A DNA stretch of 64,000 nucleotides, taken from the NCBI GenBank assembly GCA_016177845.1, contig JACOUO010000003.1:124001-188000 (forward strand). The letters are read 5' to 3'. Shown in pieces: positions 1 to 8,451 of the stretch. The position numbers and the translations under genes are program-made. Below the pieces are notes generated by a model. That model was given only the letters and a program-made list of their open reading frames with translations. It made no database searches and had not been told where the DNA came from. The stretch comes from Deltaproteobacteria bacterium (GTDB taxonomy: Bacteria; Desulfobacterota; GWC2-55-46). Each line of letters starts with the position of its first letter. Within the stretch, counting starts at the first letter, position 1.

Positions 1-504
1 CAAGACGTTCGTATGGGAATCGACTATCTTTAAATCTTTGAACACCCTTTTTGCCGGATTATTCAGCTCCCTGCGCAAGTAGCTTGTCATAGCCTGTTTG
101 AACCCGCGGTCCCCGTGTCCGTCCAGTCTGACCTTGGCATCGGAGATGGTGCCGCCGTGATATTTAAGCACCGTCTTTATCGCGTATTTATAGAAAGACT
201 CCCTCGACCGGCGCAGTTCTACGCCGTAGATATTCTTCTTGGGCATGACAATGGCCCGCACCCTGAACTTGGAATCAGCTACCGTGCTGAGAAATTTACA
301 GCGAAAATCCTTGCTGCACTTGTTGAACTTGAATTCGTATTTTTCATGATGTCCCAGCCCCTGCCGTAGTCTCTTGATTTTTAGCGCGGTTTCTTCGGCG
401 TCCAGAGGGTCGTCAAAGATAATCAGCGCAATAACAAAGACCTCGGAAGACCCCTTCCCTACCTTGAAGCCCGGATCGCCTGAATCGTCGATGAAGATAA
501 TCAA
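1..504 (-). CDS. DUF3800 domain protein (partial, C-terminus off the window)
   Basis: An uninterrupted minus-strand frame of 168 codons runs off the left edge. The N-terminus reads IFIDDSGDPGFK, followed by a hydrophobic strand FVIALIIFDD; this acidic strand-loop start is the hallmark of DUF3800, an RNase H-like fold family often found on mobile elements and in defence neighbourhoods. I place the start at a TTG (502-504) because GAGG lies five bases before it and an in-frame stop lies four codons further upstream. Biochemical function is unknown for most family members. The neighbouring integrase and holin debris suggests it belongs to an integrated element. Confidence 0.7.
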   Translation of the reverse strand, partial: MIIFIDDSGDPGFKVGKGSSEVFVIALIIFDDPLDAEETALKIKRLRQGLGHHEKYEFKFNKCSKDFRCKFLSTVADSKFRVRAIVMPKKNIYGVELRRSRESFYKYAIKTVLKYHGGTISDAKVRLDGHGDRGFKQAMTSYLRRELNNPAKRVFKDLKIVDSHTNVL

Positions 505-628
505 TTTAACCTCGCATATTTATTACGCCCGTCTGCAGAATGGAATAATGCCATAGGCGACTTGATATTTCAATCCGATGATGGGACGGAAGTTTACGGC
601 CTAATCCGAAAATAATCGGTGAGTATAG

Positions 629-829
629 CTAATGCTGGATTTTACAGATGAATCCCGGTAGGAATCGAGGTTTTGCGCTGGAGCGAGCCTTGGACGGCAT
701 CCTTACAACCCTTGCCACCTGATGCTTCCTGAATCCCATCTTCTGGTTTTTCATGTCGCCGTGGGCGTACTTGAGGGTGGTGCGGATGTCAGTGTGGCCG
801 AGGCCCAGGGGCAGAGCTGGCTCCAGCAA
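629..829 (-). pseudogene. C-terminal remnant of a tyrosine recombinase / phage integrase
   Basis: The minus-strand frame carries LGHTDIRTTLKYAH, the C-terminal box of phage-type tyrosine recombinases (LGHxxxxTTxxYxH), which includes the catalytic histidine and tyrosine. No catalytic domain precedes it: the upstream sequence switches to an unrelated holin-like frame on the other strand around 815-830. It is therefore a decayed fragment. A position about 2 kb from the 3' end of tmRNA fits an integrase that once used tmRNA as attachment site. This is an inference, as no direct repeat of the tmRNA 3' end is seen in the window. Confidence 0.65.
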
Positions 830-1048
830 AATTGGAGGCCGCTCCTGATGCTAACGATAATCATAATCGTGGCGAATAACTATATCCTCTATCCCTGTCT
901 CTCGATATTTACCGACAAGGTCAGAGTCCTTGATCTACCCGACAGGCTCTGGCAACTCATGGAGATAGGCGTAGGTGGATATATCATGGGGAGGACGGTG
1001 GAGAAGGTGAGGGGGCGAGGTGAGGTAAAAAGAAAACGGTGCGCATAG
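815..1048 (+). pseudogene. Phage holin (3TM type) remnant
   Basis: The plus-strand frame from about 815 encodes NWRPLLMLTIIII, then LWQLMEIGVGGYIMGRTVEK. This pattern (NWRP, hydrophobic helix, then GxGGYxxGRxxEK) resembles the C-terminal part of 3TM-type holins that permeabilise the inner membrane for phage or gene-transfer-agent release. The N-terminal part is missing, and the frame runs backward into the integrase fragment on the opposite strand. I read this as prophage wreckage joined by a deletion. No start codon or ribosome site supports expression. Confidence 0.5.
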
Positions 1049-1089
1049 CGCACCCTACGGGGCTGTAGGTTGGCGAAGCGTAACCCAAC
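1038..1089. repeat. Palindromic repeats: GGTGCGC-ATA-GCGCACC and first GTTGGGTT-type element
   Basis: A perfect 7-bp inverted repeat with a 3-base loop lies at 1038-1054. At 1065-1089 follows an imperfect copy of the element seen again at 1757 and 2672 (here GTAGGTTGG, then GCGAAGCG, then TAACCCAAC). A half-site (CAACCCAAC) lies at about 1134-1142, so the 3' end of the next gene is bracketed. The pattern is that of short REP-like dispersed repeats. A run of T follows the element on the plus strand. Confidence 0.6.
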
Positions 1090-1152
1090 GGTTTTTTTTG
1101 ACAATGAAAATATTGGGGTTTCGGTCTAGGACCTCAACCCAACTTACGCCAC

Positions 1153-1737
1153 TCATCTAATATGCCAAATAGCTCTTCCAGGACCGCCCGAACCAGGAAA
1201 TTGCCAACCCATATGAGTAACCGAATTGATAATCTCGCGTATCAAGTCAACAGTGTGTCTCTGCACTTGCCTTAAAAAATCAACATCAATTGCTGTGTCA
1301 AACTGTTCCTTTTTACGATTTACGAAAAAAGGAAGTGACGCACCATTAACGTCTGGTGTGTGCCATGAACCATGGCAGAGTACGTTGCGAATTTCCGAAG
1401 CCTTACGAAGCTCTTCGAGCAATTCGTCGAGGTTGGAAATTGTTGCGGAAGGATGCTCTCGCACCGCTTTGCCATAGCCATCTATTAAGCCGCCAAGCTG
1501 ATCAGTAAGTGCACGTTCAAGTTTCTGAAGCCACTCGTCACAAGCCTTTTGAATTTCTTCTTCTCGATATGGCTTGGTTGCGGTAAACGCAAAAATCGCC
1601 CTATCTTCCAAAAAGCCAAACGTCGCAACGGTGCGCCCTAGCGCTTCCCAGAACATGGCATCATGCCGGTGGGTTGGATATAGATCGGGCAAACCCGCTT
1701 GATTAACGCTGAATCTCTCTTCCTCTTCACCAGCCAT
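1153..1737 (-). CDS. Hypothetical protein (orphan gene between palindromes)
   Basis: The frame extends upstream to 1821, but that N-terminal stretch is translated palindromic repeat, so the real start is inside. I choose the ATG at 1735-1737 because GGAG lies six bases upstream; the ATG at 1749 is the alternative. The product is about 194 residues, soluble and without a signal peptide. It contains FWEALGRTVATFGFLEDRAIFAF near the N-terminus (split by the family), RNVLCHGSW in the middle, and THMGWQFPGSGGPG near the end. The RNxLCHG stretch recalls the RxxxxH motif region of HEPN-like helical proteins, but this is weak. I do not recognise a named family. It is flanked by GTTGGGTT palindromes on both sides. 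Confidence 0.7.
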   Translation of the reverse strand: MAGEEEERFSVNQAGLPDLYPTHRHDAMFWEALGRTVATFGFLEDRAIFAFTATKPYREEEIQKACDEWLQKLERALTDQLGGLIDGYGKAVREHPSATISNLDELLEELRKASEIRNVLCHGSWHTPDVNGASLPFFVNRKKEQFDTAIDVDFLRQVQRHTVDLIREIINSVTHMGWQFPGSGGPGRAIWHIR

Positions 1738-1756
1738 ATCTTTCTCCATCAGTTTT

Positions 1757-1782
1757 GTTGGGTTAGCGGAGCGTAACCCAAC
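1757..1782. repeat. GTTGGGTTA-N8-TAACCCAAC palindrome (second copy)
   Basis: This is a perfect 9-bp inverted repeat with the 8-base centre GCGGAGCG. It sits between the two orphan genes. On the minus strand it is preceded by CGGTTT-GGAA-AAACCG and by a further half-site (AACCCAAC) at about 1806-1813. The copies at 1065 and 2672 share the same 8-base spacing. It could be a REP-like element, a transcription terminator without a strong U tract, or a mobile repeat. Confidence 0.75.
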
Positions 1783-1837
1783 GGTTTTTCCAAACCGAGA
1801 AGATGTTGGGTTGACAGGCAAAACGGTATCTACGGAG

Positions 1838-2605
1838 CTATGCCATCAATTGACTTCGTGCCTTATTTAAAAGATCGTTAGCCTGTTGACCAAAACGTTT
1901 CTCAAGCACATCAGCTTCAGCTTTGCCACCGAAAAAGGGGGCAATTGACTCATAAAGAGGTAGCAGAGGATATTCCTTACCATTTTGTAGGCTGGCCAAA
2001 CAATTCCTTACAATCTCATATTTTGATTGGAGCATATGCTTAACTAACGCCTCTGTCTCACAACTCATATCGCCAGAGACATTCTTTAGTTTTGGATTGT
2101 TCTCATATTCTGCAATTTTTTCAGCTTCTAAATCGAGTTTTTTAGAGACGAGTAAACACATTATCACGCTCATCTTTTGTTGATAAGCTGCGTACTCGAA
2201 AAGGGTTTTAGATGTTTGTTTTTTAAGCAAGCACAACGAAATAATACTAAAAGCGAAATACATACTTTCAATTTGAGCAGACGATGTCATGTGTAATATT
2301 GGTGCTGCGGGTCTCAAGGACTGTTCATGACAGTACTTCTCAAACTCGTAGGCAATATAAGCGGTCAACTCTGTCAAATCATTTGCACGAGAAACCATCC
2401 CTTTAAGTGCTTTTTGTTTTTCGGCAGGCGTAGCACGAACTCCCTTATTAATGCCCAACATGCGGTCAAATACATCCTGTACTTCGTCGTTAAGTTCGAC
2501 ATCTTGTTGAGTTGAGCGCTCGCGTTTTTGGTGTTGCTCTTCACATTCGGTGTGTTTACTGCGAAGGAACCCAGCTGACTTTCCACAATATTTACAACTA
2601 CCCAT
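1838..2605 (-). CDS. Hypothetical protein with N-terminal zinc-binding Cys cluster
   Basis: The start is the ATG at 2603-2605, preceded by GAGGTG; a longer in-frame extension to 2659 lacks a ribosome site. The protein is about 255 residues. It opens with CKYCGK and continues to HTEC about 15 residues later, a probable CxxC...HxxC zinc knuckle. The rest looks helical, with a hydrophobic segment (MYFAFSIISLCLLKK) that may be a buried helix. Lysine and asparagine content is higher than in the housekeeping genes nearby, which suggests foreign origin. I do not recognise the family. It shares orientation and flanking palindromes with the gene at 1153. Confidence 0.7.
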   Translation of the reverse strand: MGSCKYCGKSAGFLRSKHTECEEQHQKRERSTQQDVELNDEVQDVFDRMLGINKGVRATPAEKQKALKGMVSRANDLTELTAYIAYEFEKYCHEQSLRPAAPILHMTSSAQIESMYFAFSIISLCLLKKQTSKTLFEYAAYQQKMSVIMCLLVSKKLDLEAEKIAEYENNPKLKNVSGDMSCETEALVKHMLQSKYEIVRNCLASLQNGKEYPLLPLYESIAPFFGGKAEADVLEKRFGQQANDLLNKARSQLMA

Positions 2606-2671
2606 AGCGGCACCTCTGCAATAACCAACTAATCCATATAGGGCATCGTTGTCCACCAATATATCCGTTGC

Positions 2672-2697
2672 ATTGAGTTAACGTAATGTAACCCAAC
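2672..2697. repeat. GTTGGGTTA-type palindrome (third, degenerate copy)
   Basis: TTGAGTTA, eight bases (ACGTAATG) and TAACCCAA form an imperfect inverted repeat with the same 8-base spacing as the copy at 1757. It marks the upstream boundary of the orphan-gene pair, just before the tmRNA terminator. Confidence 0.6.
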
Positions 2698-2709
2698 AAA
2701 AAGTAAAGT

Positions 2710-2737
2710 AAAGGCCCGGTTTTCATGCCGGGCCTTT
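2710..2737 (-). terminator. Rho-independent terminator of ssrA
   Basis: AAAGGCCCGG and CCGGGCCTTT form a perfect 10-bp stem. On the minus strand it is followed by a T-rich stretch (ACTTTACTTTTT). It lies about 75 bases beyond the mature tmRNA 3' end and should terminate the tmRNA precursor. Confidence 0.75.
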
Positions 2738-2812
2738 CATCTTGGGACGAGTCTGGGACGATAGTTTTTGGCATCCAAAATCGTCCAACTGCTTGATTTT
2801 TTTAAACAAAAA

Positions 2813-3164
2813 TGGTGGAGGCGGTGGGAATCGAACCCACGTCCGGAAACGCTTATCCGAGTATTCTACATACTTAGCCTGTAATTTAATCTCGCTCCAT
2901 GATCACCTGCAGGCAAGGTTATCAGAGAGCCAGTCCGGTTGAATATCGCTTTCAGGTCCTTCGGACAGAGCCCCAAAAGCTATCCCGCTAAGTGACGTCC
3001 AATAAGCCCCGCAGGATTAGGCCTATCAGACGCTGGCTGACTTAAGCAGCCAGGGCGTAGTTGTAGTCGTTGCCGACTATAATTTTCCACCTTTTTAACG
3101 AGGCGGCAGGACCTCGGTATGCTTCCCTCGGCGTCAGATCGTCCCGTCGAAGCCGGTCGCCCCC
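2813..3164 (-). ncRNA. ssrA: tmRNA (transfer-messenger RNA)
   Basis: tmRNA rescues stalled ribosomes by adding a degradation tag. The 5' end begins GGGGGCGACCGGCTTCGACG, and the 3' end has the TTCGATTCCCACCGCC T-arm and acceptor followed by CCA. The seven acceptor bases pair, with one G-U. The tag frame at 3042-3074 reads GNDYNYALAA then TAA, with GGC as the resume codon; the ALAA end is the usual ClpXP-recognised tail. Total length is about 352 nt, normal for a one-piece tmRNA. It lies directly downstream of smpB on the same strand, so partner RNA and protein are linked. Its 3' end borders the mobile-element scar. Confidence 0.95.
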
Positions 3165-3293
3165 ATTGGGCGTTACTGACTATGTCAAAGAGCTTCAATA
3201 ACTTCTATTTATTGTAACACATTTCAAAGGGATTAAAAACAAGGGATTTTATGTGAGCAGGCCGCCCCCCCACTCTGGTTTAGCTCCAAAGGC

Positions 3294-3755
3294 TTATTTT
3301 CTTGCCTTCAGAACCTTTTGCATCTCCCTCTGGACATCCTTTTTCTTAATGGTCTCGCGCTTATCATAAGTGGTCTTGCCTTTTGCAAGCCCCAGTTCGA
3401 CCTTTGCCTTGCCGCCTTTGAAATATATCTTTGTAGGTATCAGGGTATAGCCCTTCTCCTTTGTTTTTCCAATGAGCCTGAGTATCTCTTTCTTGTGGAG
3501 GAGGAGCTTCCTTGTCCTCTCAGGGCTGGGCTGGTTCTGGTTAAAGCTGTCCACCTTGGCGTAGGGGCTGATATGCGTGTTTATAAGAAGCATCTCGCTA
3601 TTCTTTATCCGTGCGTAGCTGTCCTTGAGGTTGGCCTTTCCGGCGCGCAGTGACTTGACCTCCGAGCCTTCAAGGATGATGCCTGCTTCAATAGTCTCTT
3701 CAATGAAATAATCGTGGTATGCCTTTTTGTTCTGGCAGACGATATCTATGGCCAA
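3294..3755 (-). CDS. smpB: SsrA-binding protein SmpB
   Basis: SmpB binds the tRNA-like domain of tmRNA and delivers it to stalled ribosomes. The 153-residue length is typical. The N-terminal region has [18 protein letters not shown] and [18 protein letters not shown], both diagnostic of the OB-fold core, and the basic tail [16 protein letters not shown] becomes helical in the decoding centre. The stop of the rseC-like gene upstream is one base away, so the two are probably cotranscribed. The tmRNA gene follows 130 bases downstream on the same strand. Confidence 0.95.
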   Translation of the reverse strand: MAIDIVCQNKKAYHDYFIEETIEAGIILEGSEVKSLRAGKANLKDSYARIKNSEMLLINTHISPYAKVDSFNQNQPSPERTRKLLLHKKEILRLIGKTKEKGYTLIPTKIYFKGGKAKVELGLAKGKTTYDKRETIKKKDVQREMQKVLKARK

Positions 3756-3756
3756 T

Positions 3757-4191
3757 TTATTCCACCCTCAGAACTTGCGGCCTGAAAGCTTTGTTCTTCT
3801 CGATAAATTTGCTGTAGATTTTCAATCCGAAAAAGGCAAGGGCAAGAAAGGAAGCCCCCAGGAGCCCTGAAATAAGGTCAGGGTTCTGGTCAGGAAATAC
3901 CTTTACGGCAACTGTCTGGCCGAGGACAACCCCGAATATGAAGAAGACAATAGGCAGGAGATAGAGGAGCAGCCCGGCTTTCAGGACTGAAGCGGCGCCT
4001 ACGGTAAATACGACCTTATCGCCCAAAGAGGCGCCTATCGTGTTGTCGGCCTCGATGATGATTTCATTGTCAACACTTCCGGCTGTGCCGCAGGACTTCT
4101 TTGAGGCGCAGTTATCGCATGCGCCGGTGCGCTGTGTCTTTATCAGTACGGTCTTTTTATTAAGTTTTACTACCATGCCATGTTCTTCCAT
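3757..4191 (-). CDS. SoxR-reducing system protein RseC family
   Basis: The 144-residue protein has an N-terminal cysteine cluster ([11 protein letters not shown], around residues 25-35) followed by a beta-rich stretch, then two transmembrane helices (about residues 72-92 and 105-125) and a short basic tail. This is the RseC/MucC layout. Members act at the inner membrane with Rnf-type reductases to keep SoxR reduced, or modulate sigma-E signalling. No rnf, soxR or rpoE genes are in the window, so the partner is unknown. It is immediately upstream of smpB. Confidence 0.8.
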   Translation of the reverse strand: MEEHGMVVKLNKKTVLIKTQRTGACDNCASKKSCGTAGSVDNEIIIEADNTIGASLGDKVVFTVGAASVLKAGLLLYLLPIVFFIFGVVLGQTVAVKVFPDQNPDLISGLLGASFLALAFFGLKIYSKFIEKNKAFRPQVLRVE

Positions 4192-4260
4192 ACTTTAAAT
4201 GGTATCAAAGAAAATCTGTTTTTTCAAGAAGGCATGAGGGGAGGTTCAGGGAAACTTTAA

Positions 4261-4295
4261 AAGAAAACCGGCTCTGACGAAAGGGCAGAGCCGGT
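4261..4295 (-). terminator. Terminator of the chemoreceptor gene
   Basis: ACCGGCTCTG and CAGAGCCGGT form a 10-bp perfect stem with a 9-base loop. On the minus strand it is followed by TTTTCTTTT. It lies 26 bases after the stop codon of the chemoreceptor gene. Confidence 0.8.
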
Positions 4296-4320
4296 CAAGA
4301 AGATAAATATCTCTATTGTG

Positions 4321-6474
4321 TTATGCTGCTTTGGAGCGTTTCCCTCTTGCGAGGCTGATTACTTTGCCTTCGTGCCTTGTTGCTGCCTTGGCATGCGCGG
4401 GCTCTTCTTCAGTCTTTCCTGATATGTTAAATACCTCTACCGTCGCCTTGAGGTTTGTGGCAAGCTCGGCGATTTCCTGGCTGGCCTTGGCTATCTGCTG
4501 TGCGCTTGTCGAAGTCTCGCCGATTACATTGGCAACGGCTTCGATATCACCGCTTATCTGTTCAGTTGCGGCTGACTGCTGCTCTGTAGCTGTTGTTATC
4601 TGGTGGATCATCGAGGTTACGGTATCTACCTTTATTACGATTTCCTGCAGGGCGCTGCCCGCATCCTGCGCAAGCTTTACACCGTGGTCAACCGCAAGGA
4701 CCTCGTTTTCCATTGATGAGATGGCCTTTTTGGTCTCATTCTGCATGGCTTTGATCATGTCGCCTATCTCTTTTGTGGCTTTCATGGTTTTTTCCGCGAG
4801 TTTCCTTACCTCATCAGCTACGACGGCAAAGCCTCTGCCCTGTTCTCCCGCCCTTGCGGCCTCAATCGCCGCATTCAACGCGAGCAGGTTGGTCTGGTCA
4901 GCGATATCATCGATTACATTTATGATATTGCCGATCTCCTGTGAACGGTTGCCGAGGGTTGAGATTATCTCGCTTGACTCTTTTGCTGTTTTTGAAATCC
5001 CGTTCATTGATTCGATTGTCTGGGAAACGATATGACCGCCTTTTACGGCTACATCGCTTGCGTCCTTAGCGGCTTCAGATGCGCCTGAGACATTCTTTGC
5101 AACTTCTATGATGGTAGCGCTCATCTCCTGGGTTGCCGTTGAGACCTGTGTCGCTTTGGCGCTCTGTGACTGTGAGCCGCCCGCTATCTGCACCGCTGAA
5201 GCTGAAAGCTCTTCCGAAGATGAGGCGAGGTGCTCAATTGACGAGTGTATTTCCCTTATGATGCCGTGGAACTTGCCTATCATGCTGTTGAAGGCTGAGG
5301 CCATCTGGCCGCTTTCATCCTGTGATTTTATATCAAGGTTCAGGGTAAGGTCGTTTGTCTTCTCGATATTAAGCATGGTATTGTTGAGATAGGCCATCGG
5401 GGAGATTACCTTGCTCTTTATGACCCAGATGCTGAATACGCCGAGGCAGAGTATGACTGTAAGTAAAAGGCTTGAAAATACGAGGTTTCTTTTTGATGCC
5501 GCGAGGTCTGCCATGACACCGTCATCGACCCATGTGCCAACTGCTGACGATACTTCGAGTATTGAATCAATGCCTTCGCTGCTTCTGTCAATCCACTCTT
5601 TGCCGGTTATGGGGTAATTGCCTGTTGTGCCTGCTTCATAAACGGCTTTGCGTGTTTCGCCGAATTTATTGATGAATACATCTTCCATCCTGCTTACGGA
5701 ATTAAGCACTTCGGGGTTGATATTGTTCATGTCCTTGAGTCTCTGGATGGGTTTGAGGCTTATCTCCACTATTGCCCTGAAAGTGTTGAGCTTCTCTGTT
5801 GCCTGCGCGTCAAAGGGTTTTCTTGAGCCTACGAAGTTAGCTACTGTGGCGCGTTCCCTGCCTGCGTATTCGCTGACAAGCCAAACAGCCTGCTTAAGTT
5901 CAAGGTTCATCCTGAGAGCTTCCTGAAGTGTTTCGTCATTTGCGGTTGATGCGAAGGCTGAAAGCCTTACTTCAGCGCCTGCGTCAATTCCGTTTGTAGC
6001 GGCTTTTATCCAGTCCTTTGTCGCATAGTCCTTTACGGCATTTCCAAGATTTTTATCAACGGACTTACGCGCGTTCTGCAATTCCGACCAGGCGTCCTTG
6101 AGCTTGCCGTTGGCTGCCTGGATGGCAGTGTTTGTGCTGTCCATTGATATAAGGAGTTCTGTTGTTTCGCTTGCTGTTTTATAGGCCTCATCGGCCTTTG
6201 TCCTGAGTTCCTCGATCTTGTTTACAATCGAGCCGTCCGCGCTCTGGTTTGAGGAGAGGGCCATGGCGGTCACGCCGCGCTCCTTTGCCTGAAAGCCTGA
6301 AAGGGCAAGGACCTCATCAGCCAACTGGTTGGCAATGTCCATACGGGCAATCTCTTTGCTTGTCTTATAAGTATCTACGACATTGATAATGGACAGGATT
6401 GTTAATCCTATGACCAGTATGCCGACAATACCGGTTAGAAAATTTTTGATGCTTATTCGCTGCAGAAACTTCAT
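4321..6474 (-). CDS. Methyl-accepting chemotaxis protein with large NIT-like sensor
   Basis: This 717-residue inner-membrane chemoreceptor has a first membrane helix at about residues 12-32. A helical sensor of about 300 residues follows, then a second helix near 330-352, a HAMP domain and a signalling domain. The signalling tip ([18 protein letters not shown], near residue 530) is canonical and should bind CheA/CheW. The sensor contains AKERGVT near residue 55 and [10 protein letters not shown] near residue 205; this RERG pattern is typical of NIT-type four-helix sensors described for nitrate/nitrite, but the ligand here is inferred only from that likeness. There is no C-terminal CheR-tethering pentapeptide (it ends RSKAA). 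The start ATG follows AGGAGG. Confidence 0.92.
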   Translation of the reverse strand: MKFLQRISIKNFLTGIVGILVIGLTILSIINVVDTYKTSKEIARMDIANQLADEVLALSGFQAKERGVTAMALSSNQSADGSIVNKIEELRTKADEAYKTASETTELLISMDSTNTAIQAANGKLKDAWSELQNARKSVDKNLGNAVKDYATKDWIKAATNGIDAGAEVRLSAFASTANDETLQEALRMNLELKQAVWLVSEYAGRERATVANFVGSRKPFDAQATEKLNTFRAIVEISLKPIQRLKDMNNINPEVLNSVSRMEDVFINKFGETRKAVYEAGTTGNYPITGKEWIDRSSEGIDSILEVSSAVGTWVDDGVMADLAASKRNLVFSSLLLTVILCLGVFSIWVIKSKVISPMAYLNNTMLNIEKTNDLTLNLDIKSQDESGQMASAFNSMIGKFHGIIREIHSSIEHLASSSEELSASAVQIAGGSQSQSAKATQVSTATQEMSATIIEVAKNVSGASEAAKDASDVAVKGGHIVSQTIESMNGISKTAKESSEIISTLGNRSQEIGNIINVIDDIADQTNLLALNAAIEAARAGEQGRGFAVVADEVRKLAEKTMKATKEIGDMIKAMQNETKKAISSMENEVLAVDHGVKLAQDAGSALQEIVIKVDTVTSMIHQITTATEQQSAATEQISGDIEAVANVIGETSTSAQQIAKASQEIAELATNLKATVEVFNISGKTEEEPAHAKAATRHEGKVISLARGKRSKAA

Positions 6475-6632
6475 CTACTACCTCCTCATCCTTTTTTATG
6501 ATATAGTTTCGCGTTAAAGACTATTATTACTAGTTACATTGGTTGATTGTATAGTTACCATTTCGGGAGTTATCAGAATTACTTTAGATTTTTTAATTTT
6601 TAATTTTAGTAACTGTAATTAGGTACAGGTAT
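6475..6632. promoter_or_regulatory. Divergent intergenic region with AGTTAC repeats
   Basis: This 158-bp AT-rich gap separates the chemoreceptor (minus) from rsmB (plus). TAGTTAC occurs at 6531-6537 and again at 6552-6558, exactly 21 bp apart (two helical turns), and the inverse AGTAACT is at 6608-6614, just before rsmB. The spacing suggests an operator for a dimeric regulator, but no regulator is identified. I could not pick convincing -35/-10 boxes. Confidence 0.4.
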
Positions 6633-7967
6633 ATGACAAAATCAAAAGGCGCAAGGGGTGCGGCGTTCAGGGTCCTGAACAGGGTGGAAGCAGGGGATTC
6701 TTATGCGGATATCCTGCTTGAGGCAGAGCTTGAGAACTTAAGCGAGGCCGACTCCGCCCTTGCAATGGAAATCACTAACGGGGTGCTGCGCTGGAGGATA
6801 AGGCTTGATTGGGCAATTGATTCGTTCTCTTCAATAAAGACGAAAAAACTTGAGCATAATGTGCTTAATGCCTTAAGAATAGGGGCTTACCAGATATTAT
6901 TCCTGACAAGGGTGCCTGCGTCAGCGGCCATTAACGAATCCGTAAACCTTGTAAAGACGGGAGGGAATAAAAAAGCGGGTTTTGTGAATGCTGTATTGAG
7001 GAAAATAAACTCGGAAAAGGACAACCTGAAATTCCCTGATTTTGAAAAGGAGCCTGTCAAACATATATCTGTAGTCTATTCACATCCTGAATGGATGGTA
7101 AAAAGGTGGGTAGAGAGGTTTGGCCTTGATGAGGCGATGAGCCTCTGTGAAGGCAATCAGATAAGGCCGCCAAAGGTATTACGGGTAAATACGCTCAAGA
7201 CAACACGGGGTGAGCTTTTTAATGAGCTTGTTGAAAAAGGCCTCGATGTGAAGTTGACGGATTACTCTCCCTTAGGCATACAGGTATTTAGGGGCAGGCT
7301 CAACCCAAAGGATGACAGATACTACATACAGGATGAGGCTTCCCAGCTGGTGCCGCTGCTTTTAGCCCCTAAAGCGGGTGAGGCAATACTCGATGCATGC
7401 AGCGCGCCCGGCGGCAAGACCACGCTTATGGCGCAGCTTATGAATAACAGCGGGATTATCATCGCGCTTGATAAATACGCAGGAAGGCTTAGAACAGTAG
7501 AGGAATCAGCCCAGAGGCTTGGGGTAAAAATAATAAAGACCATGGAGGCTGACGCCGCGGGCCCATTGAGGCTGCCTGCGGAGATACAGGAGTTTGACGC
7601 GATACTCTGTGACGCCCCGTGCTCCGGGCTTGGCGTCTTAAGAAGGTCTCCTGATATAAAATACAGGAGAAAAGAAGAGGATATAAAAGAGCTTTCAGCC
7701 CTTCAGAAGTCAATACTTGAGAACATCAGCCGCTATCTTAAAAAAGGCGGGCGCATTGTTTATTCAACCTGCACATTTGAGCCGGAAGAGACTGACGGAG
7801 TGGTGAAGTGGTTTTTGGAAAATCATAAGGACTTTGTACTTGAAAAAGCCGGCGGGTATGTCCCGGAGGATTGTAAAACCATGGTGGATGAGCCAGGGTT
7901 TTTAAGGACATACCCGCACAGGCATGGTACAGACGGTTTCTTTGCCGCAAGGCTAAGAAAGCTTTAA
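6633..7967 (+). CDS. rsmB: 16S rRNA (cytosine-967-C5)-methyltransferase RsmB
   Basis: RsmB methylates C967 of 16S rRNA using S-adenosylmethionine. The 444-residue protein has the expected NusB-like helical N-terminus (residues 1-130) and a C-terminal methyltransferase domain. The SAM loop DACSAPGGKT lies near residue 253. The two cysteines of the m5C family are in DAPCSGLG (near 328) and STCTFEPEE (near 378); the latter is the nucleophile. It ends with HRHGTDGFFAARL, as is usual. It stands alone between the chemoreceptor and the rod-like gene. Confidence 0.95.
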   Translation: MTKSKGARGAAFRVLNRVEAGDSYADILLEAELENLSEADSALAMEITNGVLRWRIRLDWAIDSFSSIKTKKLEHNVLNALRIGAYQILFLTRVPASAAINESVNLVKTGGNKKAGFVNAVLRKINSEKDNLKFPDFEKEPVKHISVVYSHPEWMVKRWVERFGLDEAMSLCEGNQIRPPKVLRVNTLKTTRGELFNELVEKGLDVKLTDYSPLGIQVFRGRLNPKDDRYYIQDEASQLVPLLLAPKAGEAILDACSAPGGKTTLMAQLMNNSGIIIALDKYAGRLRTVEESAQRLGVKIIKTMEADAAGPLRLPAEIQEFDAILCDAPCSGLGVLRRSPDIKYRRKEEDIKELSALQKSILENISRYLKKGGRIVYSTCTFEPEETDGVVKWFLENHKDFVLEKAGGYVPEDCKTMVDEPGFLRTYPHRHGTDGFFAARLRKL

Positions 7968-8000
7968 AAGGGCATCGGAAAAGTATCCATTAAGTTATCC

Positions 8001-8339
8001 TTATGCTTTTATGTCAAGGGTGCATCTTTGCATCTCATCGGCGCACCTGAAAGCGGCTGTATTGGCCTTAAGCATATTTACCGCTGTTATCCGGCTTACT
8101 GCCTCTTGCGTGTATTCGCTGTTCGAGCCTTCGATTACCGTTCCGTTTTTCTGATAATACGGCCCCGCGGAGTAATCCCTGCCCAATGTGACTACTACCC
8201 CGCTGCCGGTTTCATTCATAATGACGGTCTGCTTTTTATACCCGTCCGTATTGATGTTGGCGGTATTATGGGCAGAGGCGTCCATCATCCTGAAAGAGGC
8301 TTTTATGCCTGAAGCCGAAGAGCTGAACGCAGAGATCAT
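8001..8339 (-). CDS. Small flagellar basal-body rod-like protein (FlgC/FlgG type)
   Basis: The 112-residue product starts ISAFSSSASGIKAS and continues with AHNTANINTDGYKKQ, the N-terminal motif of axial rod/hook proteins (ANNxANxxTxGYK). The C-terminus (AVNMLKANTAAFRCADEM) matches their coiled C-terminal motif. The central domain of FlgG or FlgE is absent, so it is a minimal rod protein like FlgB or FlgC. The ATG at 8337-8339 is chosen because GGAGG lies five bases upstream; an ATG 12 bases earlier has no ribosome site. No other flagellar gene is in the window, so it is an orphan copy. Confidence 0.7.
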   Translation of the reverse strand: MISAFSSSASGIKASFRMMDASAHNTANINTDGYKKQTVIMNETGSGVVVTLGRDYSAGPYYQKNGTVIEGSNSEYTQEAVSRITAVNMLKANTAAFRCADEMQRCTLDIKA

Positions 8340-8451
8340 AAAGGCCTCCATCTTACTTATCGGCAGACGAAGTTAATACTTTAGAAGAAAATTGATTTTT
8401 TATTTTTTTAATTTGTTTTAAAATAGAGAAAATAAATTACAGGGAAATATA

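Noticed and set aside
1738-1821. Longer N-terminus (MPVNPTSSRFGKTV...) for the gene at 1153
   Set aside because: This extension is translated palindromic repeat, and the internal ATG at 1737 has a proper ribosome site.
1065-2697. Integron cassette array: palindromes contain GTTRRRY and RYYYAAC core sequences
   Set aside because: In attC sites the sequence after the G^TT cut belongs to the next cassette and varies. Here the part after GTT (TACGCTNCGC and on) is conserved between copies, so the unit is a short palindromic repeat. No integron integrase is seen; the integrase fragment lacks a catalytic domain.
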